From: Stappia sp. | Lineage (GTDB): Bacteria; Pseudomonadota; Alphaproteobacteria; Rhizobiales; Stappiaceae | Direction: 5' to 3' | Assembly (NCBI RefSeq): GCF_040110915.1 | Contig: NZ_CP157793.1 | Span: 322,939-386,938 of the forward strand | DNA: 64,000 nt | Part shown: positions 1 through 8,399 of the stretch, piece by piece | Layout of the letters: each line of letters starts with the position of its first letter | Numbering within the stretch: the first letter of the stretch is position 1 | Notes under the pieces: model-generated | Database searches by the model: none | What the model was told of the DNA's origin: nothing | The model's input: only the letters and a program-made list of their open reading frames with translations | Translations under genes and position numbers: made by a program

Positions 1-1
1 G

Positions 2-775
2 ATGTTTGCGCCCGACGAGCCGGACGGCCAGTTCACCCGCGGCTGGGATCGCCACCAGAACGATTACATCCGCGACTATTCCGGCGGCTGCGACAAGAAC
101 ATCTGGCAGGAGGCCCGCAAGCTCGGCCTGCCGCTCTGGGAATATGCGCAGGAGCGCATGTGCAAGTACCGCAATCAGAACAGGTCCTTCGGCAACAGCT
201 ACACGAAGGGACCGAACTACAACTGCCGCACCCGCCCGGTGACCGACCTCACGATCAACAAGAACGCGATCCTCAACGACCTGAAGCGGATGCAGGCGAA
301 CGGCAGCACCAACATCCACCAGGGCGTGATGTGGGGCTGGCGGATGCTGTCGCCGACCCCGCCTTTCACGAGCGGGCGCGTCGTGCGGCCGAATTCCGAC
401 GACGAACACGTCCGCATCATGATCGTTCTCTCCGACGGTGAGAATTTCTACCAGGGGCAGAACTCGTTCAACCGCACCAGCATCGGGGCCTATGGGTATG
501 GCACCGAGGAGCGCATGGGCAACGGCGTCGACGACACCTGGGAGATCGAGAACGCGATGGACCAGCGCACCGCGCTCGCCTGCGAAAACGCCAAGAAGGA
601 CGGCATTTCGGTTTATACGGTGGCCTTCCAGATCAACGATCCGGACACGCGGGAGATGATGCGCCGCTGCGCCAGCAGCCCGAACATGGCCATCGACGCG
701 CGCTCGAACTCCGATCTGGTCGATGCCTTCGAGCGCTTCGCCGAGGAAATCAGCAAGCTGCGGCTGTCGAAGTGA
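2..775 (+). CDS. TadG-like pilus-assembly protein with VWA domain, 5' end cut by window
   Basis: This is the C-terminal part of a larger protein; the frame is open at the window edge, so the true start lies outside. The visible 257 residues hold the second half of a von Willebrand factor A fold, including the hydrophobic strand and acidic turn MIVLSDGENF (about residues 140-149) and VYTVAFQIND near residue 205. Several cysteines are spaced through the chain, which suits an exported protein. Proteins of this shape in alphaproteobacteria are TadE/TadG-type components beside Flp/Tad pili, with an N-terminal membrane anchor that would lie upstream. The family call rests on the VWA half only; the pilus role is inferred. 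It stops at a TGA 85 bp before the next gene, which faces it. Confidence 0.7.
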   Translation: MFAPDEPDGQFTRGWDRHQNDYIRDYSGGCDKNIWQEARKLGLPLWEYAQERMCKYRNQNRSFGNSYTKGPNYNCRTRPVTDLTINKNAILNDLKRMQANGSTNIHQGVMWGWRMLSPTPPFTSGRVVRPNSDDEHVRIMIVLSDGENFYQGQNSFNRTSIGAYGYGTEERMGNGVDDTWEIENAMDQRTALACENAKKDGISVYTVAFQINDPDTREMMRRCASSPNMAIDARSNSDLVDAFERFAEEISKLRLSK

Positions 776-860
776 TCGCCACGCGCGGTCCCGGCAACGC
801 CGGCCCTGAATGGTGGGCCTGAATGGCGGCTCTCATCCGGCGACGTCTCGCCGCGCGGCC

Positions 861-1457
861 TCACTCGGCCGGAGCCGGGTCCGCCGTCACGGTGAAGGGC
901 AGGTCGAGGCTTGCGCTCTCGCCCGTCGCCGTATCGCTGAGCCGCGTCGTCAGTGTGTAGGCGCCCGGGCGCAAGCCGTCGAAGCGAAACCGCAGGGTGG
1001 CGTGAAACTCGCGCTGCCTGTCGCGGGCGTCGCTTTCCAGCGTGGCGAAACGCTCCTGCGCGGCCAGGATCTGACCGGACGCGTTGGCCACTTCGAAATC
1101 GGCGGTCAGCCGGATCGCATGGCCCGTCGCGCTCTCCAGGTAGCCGTAGCCGACGGGCTGGACATAGACGATCAGCGTGTCGTCCTGCGCGAAGGTCGCG
1201 TCGGGACGCGGGGTGTATTGGCCGAAGCCCGTCACCTCGCCCTCCACGAAGAGCCCGCGCGCGATGGCGAGCGGCGCCTCCGCCCAGGCCTCGGCGAACC
1301 GGGCCTGCGCCTCGGCAAGCGCCGGCGGCAGGGATGACGACAGCGCGGCTGCCCGATCGTCGGCCACGGCGGGAAGAGACAGGGCCGCAAGCAGCAGCGT
1401 CGCGGCAATCGTGCGCGCCCGCTCGCGTCGCGATGTCGTGAAATCCCGCTTGGCCAT
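861..1457 (-). CDS. Exported protein of unknown function
   Basis: 198 residues. The start chosen is the ATG (reading MAKRDF) that precedes an arginine-rich stretch and a hydrophobic core ([15 protein letters not shown], about residues 17-31), a convincing Sec signal peptide with cleavage near the following DD. The mature part is rich in alternating hydrophobic and polar residues ([34 protein letters not shown]), suggesting a beta-sandwich periplasmic domain; the PGAYTL run resembles Ig-like or transthyretin-like folds, but no family can be named. It lies 83 bp downstream of the sigma-54 activator gene on the same strand and may be co-transcribed with it. Function unknown. Confidence 0.7.
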   Translation of the reverse strand: MAKRDFTTSRRERARTIAATLLLAALSLPAVADDRAAALSSSLPPALAEAQARFAEAWAEAPLAIARGLFVEGEVTGFGQYTPRPDATFAQDDTLIVYVQPVGYGYLESATGHAIRLTADFEVANASGQILAAQERFATLESDARDRQREFHATLRFRFDGLRPGAYTLTTRLSDTATGESASLDLPFTVTADPAPAE

Positions 1458-1540
1458 CGTTCTCCCCGCCCGGCTATGCCCTGCACGCGCGCGTTTTGCG
1501 CGGTGCACCGTATAGACCGGCCCGGGGGGCGGCGACAAGC

Positions 1541-3043
1541 TTAACCGGCGAAGGCGGTGAATCGCGCTCCGCCGGACGGCGCGAGGCGTTCGTTCCAGGA
1601 CTGCCGCTTGCGGTAGATCGTGGACGGCGAGATCTCGAGCGCCGCCGCCGCCTTGGCGATGTTCCCGTCGAAGGCGGCGAGCGCATCCTCGATGATGCGC
1701 CGCTCCTGCGCCCACAGCGGTTCGATCTCGACCGGGCGGGTGCGGATCGCGGACGAGGAGGGCGCCGGCATCGGGTCGAGCCGCGAGGACAGCCCTTCGC
1801 CGAGCAGGAAGGCGGGCAGCATGTCGGCGGTGAGCGCCTCGCCGTCGTGCATCACCACCGCCTGACGCAGGCTGTTTTCCAGCTGGCGGACGTTGCCCGG
1901 CCAGTCGTAGGTGAGCAGTTTCTCGCCGGCGCAGCCCGCGATGCCGGAGAAGGCACGTCCCTCCTCGCGCGCGAAGCGCTCCAGAAAGATCCGCGCCATC
2001 GGCAGGATGTCCTCGCGCCGGTCGCGCAGCGCCGGCAGGCGGATCGGCAGCACGTGCAGCCGGTAGAACAGATCCTCGCGGAACCGGCCGGCGGCGATCT
2101 CCGCCTGCGGGTCGCGGTTGGTGGCGCAGACGATGCGCACGTTGACGCGGCGCTGGGTCGTGTCGCCGATGCGCTGCACCGTGCCGGTCTGCACGAAGCG
2201 CAGGAGCTTGGATTGCAGGGCGAGGTCCATCTCGCCGATCTCGTCGAGAAACAGCGTGCCCCCGTCGGCGGCCTCGGCCGCACCCGCGCGGGCGTCCGTG
2301 GCACCGGTGAAGGCGCCGCGCACATGGCCGAAGATCTCGCTTTCCATCAGATCGGCGGGAATGGCCGCGCAATTGATCGCGATGAAGGGTTTGTCGGCGC
2401 GCGTCGAGCGGGCGTGGATGGCCTGGGCGCACAGTTCCTTGCCGCTGCCGGACTCGCCGGTCACGAAGACGGGCGCGGCGGAGGGGGCGATCCGGCAGAT
2501 CTGGTCGTAGACGTCGCGCATGCGCGCCGATCCGCCGACGAAGCCCTCGAACACATAGGCCTCGACCGGGGCTTCGACGGGGGCCTCGCCGGCCGGCGTG
2601 CGGCCTGCGGCGCTTCGGCCCGCCGCCGCCCGCCGCTTGGCGTCGGTGCGCGCGCTTTGCACCAGGAAGCGGTCGATCTTCTCCGCCACCGTCGCCGGAT
2701 CCACGGGAAGCGAGATCACGTCGTGGGCGCCGGCTTCCATCGCCGCGAGGCTGCGGGTGAGCGATGCGCCGTTGCTCACCGCCATCAGCAGCGCCTGCGG
2801 ATGCGCGGCCGCCAGACGCGACAGATAGCCATCCTCCGCCAGCGCCTCGAGGTCGACGATCATCACGTCCGGCTGCGACTGCGTGTTGGCGGCATAGAAC
2901 GGTTCGAAACTGTGAAAGGCCATCGGCGCGGCGCAAGGATGGTCCATTGCGTCGATGACAGATCCCGCGAGGTTGCGCGTCGTGCCGTCGCCGTCGAGAA
3001 CGGCGAGCCGAATGTGCCCCTCAGCGCCATGCATGGATTCCAT
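1541..3043 (-). CDS. Sigma-54-dependent Fis-family transcriptional activator with degenerate receiver
   Basis: 500 residues. Three parts are visible. A receiver-like domain (about 10-125) keeps an aspartate in MIVDLE but has SLPVD where a receiver carries its conserved lysine. A central AAA+ domain has Walker A GESGSGKE (about 195), the sigma-54 contact loop GAFTGA, Walker [13 protein letters not shown] and an arginine-rich sensor region. A Fis-type helix-turn-helix lies at the C-terminus ([20 protein letters not shown]). The ATG at 3043 is preceded by AAAGGGGGTCGCC, a good ribosome site, so longer upstream frames are rejected. The domain logic implies ATP-driven opening of RpoN promoters; the missing lysine suggests control other than by classical phosphorylation. 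It is divergent from the export operon starting at 3304, which could be a target (inference). Confidence 0.9.
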   Translation of the reverse strand: MESMHGAEGHIRLAVLDGDGTTRNLAGSVIDAMDHPCAAPMAFHSFEPFYAANTQSQPDVMIVDLEALAEDGYLSRLAAAHPQALLMAVSNGASLTRSLAAMEAGAHDVISLPVDPATVAEKIDRFLVQSARTDAKRRAAAGRSAAGRTPAGEAPVEAPVEAYVFEGFVGGSARMRDVYDQICRIAPSAAPVFVTGESGSGKELCAQAIHARSTRADKPFIAINCAAIPADLMESEIFGHVRGAFTGATDARAGAAEAADGGTLFLDEIGEMDLALQSKLLRFVQTGTVQRIGDTTQRRVNVRIVCATNRDPQAEIAAGRFREDLFYRLHVLPIRLPALRDRREDILPMARIFLERFAREEGRAFSGIAGCAGEKLLTYDWPGNVRQLENSLRQAVVMHDGEALTADMLPAFLLGEGLSSRLDPMPAPSSSAIRTRPVEIEPLWAQERRIIEDALAAFDGNIAKAAAALEISPSTIYRKRQSWNERLAPSGGARFTAFAG

Positions 3044-3303
3044 GCCGTGGCGACCCCCTTTTCCTGCATGCCGGCAAATCGGCATCGAATTGATTTGCCG
3101 TTGGATTCTGCGAGCACATGGTAAACAAACGGTTTCCATTGAAAACCGGGGCTGTTTCCGCCTTTCCGGTCTTTTGCGAATAGGGTCGGCCGGCGGGCGG
3201 TGATAGGCTCCCTCCGCCGTTGCGGTATCGCGACGGTGCCGTGCAACCCGCGAGAGCGTTCCCGCCAGCGCTCCCAAGCGCACCCGCGAAAGCGTCAGAC
3301 TCC

Positions 3304-4353
3304 ATGAAACGGTTTTTCCTGCTTGTCGTGATCCTGGGCCTTCTTGCCGCAGGCGCGGGCGCGGCCTGGTGGTGGACGGACCGGCCGGCGGTCGTGGAGG
3401 TGGTGACGCCGCGCAGCGGATCGGCCGCCGATGTGGTCTATGCGACCGGCGTCGTGGAGCCGGTGCGCTGGGCCAAGGTGACGAGCCTGCTGCGCGAACG
3501 CATCGTCGAACTGTGCGCCTGCGAGGGCCGGGAAGTGACGCGCGGCACGGTGCTCGGCCGGCTCGACGCCTCCGACGCCCGCGCCACGCTCGCCGAGCTG
3601 GAAGCCCGCGCGCGCCTGTCGAAGCAGCAGATGGAGCGGGCCGCCGGGCTGCTCGACCGGCGCGTCGTGTCCCAGCAGGCCTTCGATCAGGCGGAAAACG
3701 ATCATTCGCGCAATGTCGCGCTGGTCGCCGCGCAGACCGCGCGCCTCACCGACTATGAATTGCGCGCGCCCATGGACGGCATGGTCCTGCGTCGCGACGG
3801 CGAGGTCGGCGAGGTGGCCGAACCCGGGTCGGTTCTCTTCTGGGTGGGACAGCCCCGGCCGCTGCAGGTGATCGCCGACGTCAACGAGGAAGACATCCCG
3901 CTCGTCGCACCGGGGCAGGCGGTGGTGGTGCGCGCCGATGCCTTTCCCGATCAGACCTTTGACGCGGTGGTCGACCGCATCACGCCGAAGGGCGACCCGG
4001 TGCTCAAGACCTATCGGGTGTATCTGACCTTTCCGCAGGAACCGCCGCTAATGATCGGCATGACCACCGACGTCAACATCGTCGTGCGCGTCGTGGAGGA
4101 AACCATGCTGGTGCCGCTCGCCGCGCTCGACGGTGACCGCGTGCTGGTGCTGGAGGACGACGGCCGCCTGGCCGAGCGCGCGGTCACGGTCGGCATTCGC
4201 GGGGTCGCGGATGTGGAGATCCTGGACGGGCTGACGAGGGAGGACCGGGTCGTCGCCCTGTGGCAGGAGGGACTTGCGCCCGGCCGGCGCGCCGTGGCGT
4301 CAGAACGGGGGGCGTCAGACCGGGGGGCGTCCGGCGGGGAGGCCGCCCGATGA
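3304..4353 (+). CDS. HlyD/MacA-type periplasmic adaptor subunit
   Basis: 349 residues. An N-terminal membrane anchor (FFLLVVILGLLAAGAGAAWWW, about residues 4-24) is followed by a biotinyl-lipoyl-like half motif, a short coiled-coil hairpin (about 90-150: LAELEARARLSKQQMERA and on), the second lipoyl half (YELRAPMDGMVLRRDGEVGE) and a beta-barrel domain (LQVIADVNEEDIPLVAPGQAV). This is the membrane-fusion protein layout of MacA/RND adaptors, linking an inner-membrane pump to an outer-membrane channel. The ATG at 3304 directly precedes the anchor. The gene runs into the permease and ATPase genes with almost no spacing, so the three form one operon. The substrate is not evident, and no outer-membrane channel gene is in view. 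Confidence 0.87.
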   Translation: MKRFFLLVVILGLLAAGAGAAWWWTDRPAVVEVVTPRSGSAADVVYATGVVEPVRWAKVTSLLRERIVELCACEGREVTRGTVLGRLDASDARATLAELEARARLSKQQMERAAGLLDRRVVSQQAFDQAENDHSRNVALVAAQTARLTDYELRAPMDGMVLRRDGEVGEVAEPGSVLFWVGQPRPLQVIADVNEEDIPLVAPGQAVVVRADAFPDQTFDAVVDRITPKGDPVLKTYRVYLTFPQEPPLMIGMTTDVNIVVRVVEETMLVPLAALDGDRVLVLEDDGRLAERAVTVGIRGVADVEILDGLTREDRVVALWQEGLAPGRRAVASERGASDRGASGGEAAR

Positions 4354-4399
4354 GCCGGCCGTCGCGCGCCGGGACGCGGAGCCTGTGCGGGGGGCGGCC

Positions 4400-5638
4400 G
4401 TGTCGCTGACCTTCGCCATCGCGATGACCCATGTCGCCGGACGGCTGCGCCAGAGCGTGGTCTCCGTGCTCGGCGTCATGCTGGGCGTCGGGTTTTCCAT
4501 CGCCATGGCGGCCCTGATGGAAGGCTCGCAGCGCGATTTCATCGAGACGCTGGTCGATGCCATTCCCCATGTCGAGGTGACCGACGACCGGCGCGCGCCC
4601 GACCCGCCGCCGTCCGCCGCGCGCTTCGATGCGGTCAATGTGATCGGCGCGCGCCCCGACGACGACACCCGCGGCCTGCGCAATCCGGTGCGTCTCGAGG
4701 CGATGCTGGAAAGTTGGCTGCCGGGCCATATGGCCGCCTCGCTGTCGGGGCAGGCGGTGTTGCGCTACGGCGGCAAGGACGTGGCGGTGGCGCTCACCGG
4801 CGTCGATCCGGCGGCGCATCTGAAGGTCTCGACCATCGGCGAGGACATGCTGACCGGGGATTTCACGGATCTGGCCGCCGATCTCAACGGCATCGTCATC
4901 GGCGACGGCGCGGCATCCAAGCTCGGCGCGGCGGTCGGCGACACCGTGGCCGCCTCCACCGCCGGAGGCAGCGTGCGGCGGCTGAAGATCGTCGGACTGT
5001 TCCACACCGGCGTGACCCAGGCCGACGAGGGCACCGGTTATGTCGTGCTCAAGACGGCGCAGGTGCTGTTCAGCCGGCCCAATGCGATCAACCGCCTGTC
5101 GATCCGCCTCGACGACGTCAACGCCGCGCGGGACGTCGCCGCCCGCGTCGAGCGCATGACCGGGTACCGCGCGACCTCCTGGCAGGAAGCCAACGAGAGC
5201 CTGATGGAGGTGCTGATGGTGCGCAACATCATCATGTACACCGTCGTCGGCGCGATCCTGCTGGTCGCCGGTTTCGGCATCTTCACCATCGTCTCGACCA
5301 TCGTGCACGAGAAGGTCCGCGACATCGCCATTCTCAAGTCGCTGGGCTTCGAACAGGCCGACATCCGCCGCGTCTTTCTCGCCGAAGGGCTGCTGATCGG
5401 GGTGCTCGGCTCGATCCTCGGGTCCGGGCTCGGCTATGTGCTGTGTCTGGTGCTCGGCTCGCTGGAGTTCGATGTACAGACGAATGTCGAGTTCACGCGG
5501 CTGCCGCTCCACTACAGCGTCGTGCATTACGCCATCGCCTGCGGCTTCGCCCTGTTCGCGGCGGGGATCGCCGGCTACATGCCGGCCCGCCGCGCGGCGC
5601 AGCTCAATCCGGTCGACATCATCCGGGGGGCCTCATGA
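4400..5638 (+). CDS. ABC transporter permease, MacB/FtsX type
   Basis: 412 residues from the GTG at 4400, which follows a GGGGGG run; a GTG at 4385 in the same frame is an alternative. A first membrane segment lies near residues 15-38 (RQSVVSVLGVMLGVGFSIAMAAL), then a large periplasmic domain (about 40-270), then three C-terminal membrane segments (IIMYTVVGAILLVAGFGIFTI, GLLIGVLGSILGSGLGYVLCL and AIACGFALFAAGIAGYM). The loop VHEKVRDIAILKSLGF is the cytoplasmic coupling region typical of FtsX-domain permeases such as LolC/E and MacB. It works with the adaptor before it and the ATPase after it; its stop overlaps the ATPase start (ATGA), indicating translational coupling. The cargo could be a small molecule, peptide or lipid. 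Confidence 0.87.
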   Translation: MSLTFAIAMTHVAGRLRQSVVSVLGVMLGVGFSIAMAALMEGSQRDFIETLVDAIPHVEVTDDRRAPDPPPSAARFDAVNVIGARPDDDTRGLRNPVRLEAMLESWLPGHMAASLSGQAVLRYGGKDVAVALTGVDPAAHLKVSTIGEDMLTGDFTDLAADLNGIVIGDGAASKLGAAVGDTVAASTAGGSVRRLKIVGLFHTGVTQADEGTGYVVLKTAQVLFSRPNAINRLSIRLDDVNAARDVAARVERMTGYRATSWQEANESLMEVLMVRNIIMYTVVGAILLVAGFGIFTIVSTIVHEKVRDIAILKSLGFEQADIRRVFLAEGLLIGVLGSILGSGLGYVLCLVLGSLEFDVQTNVEFTRLPLHYSVVHYAIACGFALFAAGIAGYMPARRAAQLNPVDIIRGAS

Positions 5639-6387
5639 GCCCGATCTCGGCGGCCGAACAGGCGCACGGGCGCCCGCGCGACGCGGCCGCACCCGTGCTG
5701 ATCGAGGCCCGCGCGCTGACCCGCATCCTGCCCGGTCCGGTTCCGGTCACCCTCGTGCATGATGTCGATCTGGCCATCGGCGCAGGCGAATTCGTCGCCA
5801 TCACCGGACCGTCCGGCTCCGGCAAATCGTCGCTGCTCTATCTGCTGGGCCTGCTCGACAGCCCCAGCGACGGCGAGGTGCTGATCGAGGGCAAGCCGAC
5901 GCATCTGCTGTCGGAAAGCGCGCGCGCCTGGATCCGTCTGTCCAAGCTCGGCTTCGTGTTTCAGTTCCATTTCCTGCTGCCGGAGTTTTCGGTGATCGAC
6001 AACATTACCATCCCGATGCGCAAGCTCGGCCGGCTGACGCGGCCGGAAATGCGCGCGCGCGCGCTCGAACTGCTCGACGACCTCGGCCTTGCCGATCACG
6101 CGCACAAGCATCCGATCCAGCTCTCCGGCGGGCAGCGCCAGCGGGTCGCGGTCGCCCGCGCGCTGGCCAACGAGCCGCCGGTGATCCTCGCCGACGAGCC
6201 GACCGGCAGTCTCGACACCAAATCCTCGGAGCAGGTGTTCCAGACGCTGCGCCGCCTGGTCGACGATCACGGCAAGACGGTCGTCGCGGTCACGCACGAT
6301 CTGCATCTCGCCGCGCGCATGGACCGCCGCCTGCATCTGGTCGACGGCATGCTCGACGTGCCGGAGGACGATGCCCGCGGGCCTTGA
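5635..6387 (+). CDS. ABC transporter ATP-binding protein, LolD/MacB class
   Basis: 250 residues. The hallmarks are in order: Walker A GPSGSGKS (about 60), Q-loop [12 protein letters not shown], signature [15 protein letters not shown], Walker [14 protein letters not shown] and H-loop VAVTHD. The phrase [17 protein letters not shown] is typical of the MacB/LolD branch (mechanotransmission ABC exporters). The ATG overlaps the permease stop by 4 bp. Together with the adaptor and permease it would drive efflux or extraction across the envelope. It is the last gene of the operon; the next gene is on the other strand 13 bp beyond its stop. Confidence 0.93.
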   Translation: MSPISAAEQAHGRPRDAAAPVLIEARALTRILPGPVPVTLVHDVDLAIGAGEFVAITGPSGSGKSSLLYLLGLLDSPSDGEVLIEGKPTHLLSESARAWIRLSKLGFVFQFHFLLPEFSVIDNITIPMRKLGRLTRPEMRARALELLDDLGLADHAHKHPIQLSGGQRQRVAVARALANEPPVILADEPTGSLDTKSSEQVFQTLRRLVDDHGKTVVAVTHDLHLAARMDRRLHLVDGMLDVPEDDARGP

Positions 6388-6400
6388 CGCTTGCCCGGGA

Positions 6401-6598
6401 TCAGGCCTGCGGCACGTCGTAGCCCGCCGCCTCGATCGCCGCGACGATCTCCGCGCGCGGGCGCGCCGTCTCGATCCGCGCGGTGCCGCTGGCGAGGTCG
6501 ACCTGCGTCCGCGCCGCCGGGTCCGTTGTCGCGATGGCCTTTTCCACCGCCTTGACGCAGCCGCCACAGGCAAGGCCGTCGATCCGCACTTCGATCAT
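6401..6598 (-). CDS. Heavy-metal-associated (HMA) domain protein, CopZ-like
   Basis: 65 residues, a single HMA domain. The metal site is GLACGGCVKAVEKAI, that is CxxC in the usual loop after the first strand (residues 11-14), followed by a classical beta-alpha-beta-beta-alpha-beta pattern ending AAGYDVPQA. The starting methionine (MIEVRIDG) begins the first strand exactly as in free-standing CopZ/Atx1 chaperones, so no longer form is needed; GGAGACAC upstream serves as ribosome site. The family carries Cu(I) or similar soft metals to P-type ATPases, but no such ATPase is in view, so its partner is unknown. It converges with the ABC operon. Confidence 0.85.
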   Translation of the reverse strand: MIEVRIDGLACGGCVKAVEKAIATTDPAARTQVDLASGTARIETARPRAEIVAAIEAAGYDVPQA

Positions 6599-6815
6599 GG
6601 GTGTGTCTCCTGAAACGGGAACAGGGAACGCTACCTGCGAAGCTGGGCCTTCCGGCAAGGGGAAGGTCAAGCTCGCGAAACTCCGGACGCGCGGCGAGGG
6701 GGCCACGTGTGCGGATCCCGGCACGAAGCGTGCCATGCGGGTGGAGACTCGGAAGAATCGCCTTATTCAGGCAGTATTGGGAACACGGTGATTCGGCTGG
6801 GGCCGACGGACAAGC

Positions 6816-8282
6816 ATGGCACGCGCGACGACCATCTTCATATTCCTGTGCATGGGCGTGATCGCGGCCTCGGTGGCCACGATCATGATGTTCCAGTTCG
6901 CGCGGCCCTTCGGCGAGGCGCTGTCGCTGGCGCTCGCGCTTCTGTGCACGATGATCGTGGTGCATCTGGTGTTCACCCGGCAGCGCGAGCGCGGCGAGGT
7001 CAGCGCCAGGGTGGCCGAACTCGAGGAGCGGGTGCTCGAGGTCGACGAGGACATCGGCAATCTCGAGGGTCGCATGACCGGCATGGAGACCAATCTGCCC
7101 CGCCGCACGCGCGAGGAGATCGATCCGCTCTTCGCCGAGGTCGAGGTGCTCGGCAGCCTGATCAAGCAGATGGCCGAGGCCATGGCCGGCATGGAAGACC
7201 GGATCGACGATCAGGATCGCAAGCTGCTCGAGCGCCCCGCGCCCGAGCGCATCGGCCAGTATCAGGAGGCGCCGCGGGCGATCGGCTACGAGCGCCAGCC
7301 GGTGGCGCATGCGGACGCCTATCCGCAAGGCGAGCCGGAGCGGGCGGCGCCCTATCCGGGCGAGCGGGGGCAGTCCGAACGGGGACATCCCGAGCGGGCC
7401 CATCCCGAGCGGGCCCATCCCGAGCGGGGAAGAGGTGGCGCCGAGGCCGGGCTTCGGGCGCCCATGCCGCCGAGCCCGCCGCGTCCCGCGCCGCCGGATC
7501 CGGCCCTGCGCGAGACCATCCGCGACGCGCTCGACCACAATCGGGTGGACCTCTTCCTGCAGCCGCTGGTGACCCTGCCCAACCGGCAGGTGCGCTTTTA
7601 TGAGGCGCTGACGCGCATCCGCGACGCCAATGACGTCTATCTGGAGCCGGTCGACTTCATCGACGAGGCGGAACGAGCCCGCATGATGCCGGCGATCGAC
7701 AACCTGATGCTGTTCCGCGCGATCCAGGTGCTGCGCCGGCTGACGAGCCGCAACCGGCGCTCCGGCCTCTTCGTCAACCTGTCGGCGCAGACGCTGGTCG
7801 ACGAACGCTTCTTCCCCGGCTTTCTGGATTTCCTGCGCACCAACGAGGGCTTCGACGATCAGCTGATCTTCGAGTTCTCGCAGCGCGACGTCGCCGAGAT
7901 GGGCGCTCTGGAGCTGGAAAGCCTGGCGGCGCTCGCCGACCTCGGTTTCCGCTTCTCGATGGACCGGGTGACCGATCTCAAGAGCGACTTCAAGACGCTG
8001 TCGGAGCGCGGCTTCCGCTACATGAAGCTCCATGCCTCACGTCTGATCGGCAACGAGCGCATGCCCGACAGCCACATCCACCCGGACGATCTCGGCGATC
8101 TCCTGCGCCGCTTCGCGATCGAACTCATCGTCGATCACATCGAGACGGAAGCGCAGGTGCTCGAGGTTCTCGATCTGGAGGTGCGCTTCGGCCAGGGCTA
8201 TCTGTTCTCGCCGCCGCGCCCGGTGCGCCCGGAAGTCCTGAAGGGCCAGCCGCCCCGAACGATGCGCCGCGCCGCCGAATGA
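6816..8282 (+). CDS. Membrane-anchored EAL-domain protein, degenerate
   Basis: 488 residues. Two N-terminal membrane segments (about 5-25 and 30-51), a coiled coil (about 55-125: ARVAELEERVLEVDEDIGNLE), a proline/arginine-rich linker with three exact HPER units, and an EAL domain from about 228 to the end. The EAL glutamate is present (YEALTRI), as are the Asn of FVNLSAQ, the Glu of IFEFSQ, the Lys of YMKLHA, the Glu of HIETEAQ and the Gln of FGQGY. The paired DDFG metal motif reads MDRV and the K-x-D position reads KLHA, so c-di-GMP hydrolysis is doubtful; binding or a structural role is more likely. There is no GGDEF domain. The start follows an SD-like GGGG 9 bp upstream. It is a lone transcription unit. 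Confidence 0.85.
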   Translation: MARATTIFIFLCMGVIAASVATIMMFQFARPFGEALSLALALLCTMIVVHLVFTRQRERGEVSARVAELEERVLEVDEDIGNLEGRMTGMETNLPRRTREEIDPLFAEVEVLGSLIKQMAEAMAGMEDRIDDQDRKLLERPAPERIGQYQEAPRAIGYERQPVAHADAYPQGEPERAAPYPGERGQSERGHPERAHPERAHPERGRGGAEAGLRAPMPPSPPRPAPPDPALRETIRDALDHNRVDLFLQPLVTLPNRQVRFYEALTRIRDANDVYLEPVDFIDEAERARMMPAIDNLMLFRAIQVLRRLTSRNRRSGLFVNLSAQTLVDERFFPGFLDFLRTNEGFDDQLIFEFSQRDVAEMGALELESLAALADLGFRFSMDRVTDLKSDFKTLSERGFRYMKLHASRLIGNERMPDSHIHPDDLGDLLRRFAIELIVDHIETEAQVLEVLDLEVRFGQGYLFSPPRPVRPEVLKGQPPRTMRRAAE

Positions 8283-8306
8283 TCCGCGTTTACGCAGGAC
8301 GGTGAC

Positions 8307-8334
8307 GAAAAAGAAGGGCCGCCCGAGGCGGCCC
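8307..8334 (-). terminator. Rho-independent terminator of the M16 peptidase operon
   Basis: On the minus strand an 8-bp stem (GGGCCGCC at 8316-8323 pairing with GGCGGCCC at 8327-8334, three-base loop) is followed by a U-rich run from the complementary A-run at 8307-8315. It sits 66 bp beyond the stop of the last M16 gene and also separates it from the convergent EAL gene. Confidence 0.8.
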
Positions 8335-8399
8335 AGCATCCTGTTTCCGATCTTTGATCTCCGGGATCCCCGGCTTGAGGATCCGAAGCGCAAGGCGCC

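Noticed and set aside
861..2936. Long minus-strand frame joining the exported protein and part of the sigma-54 gene
   Set aside because: Only the last 199 codons (from 1457) look like a protein; the upstream part is a shifted shadow of the sigma-54 activator in GC-rich DNA.
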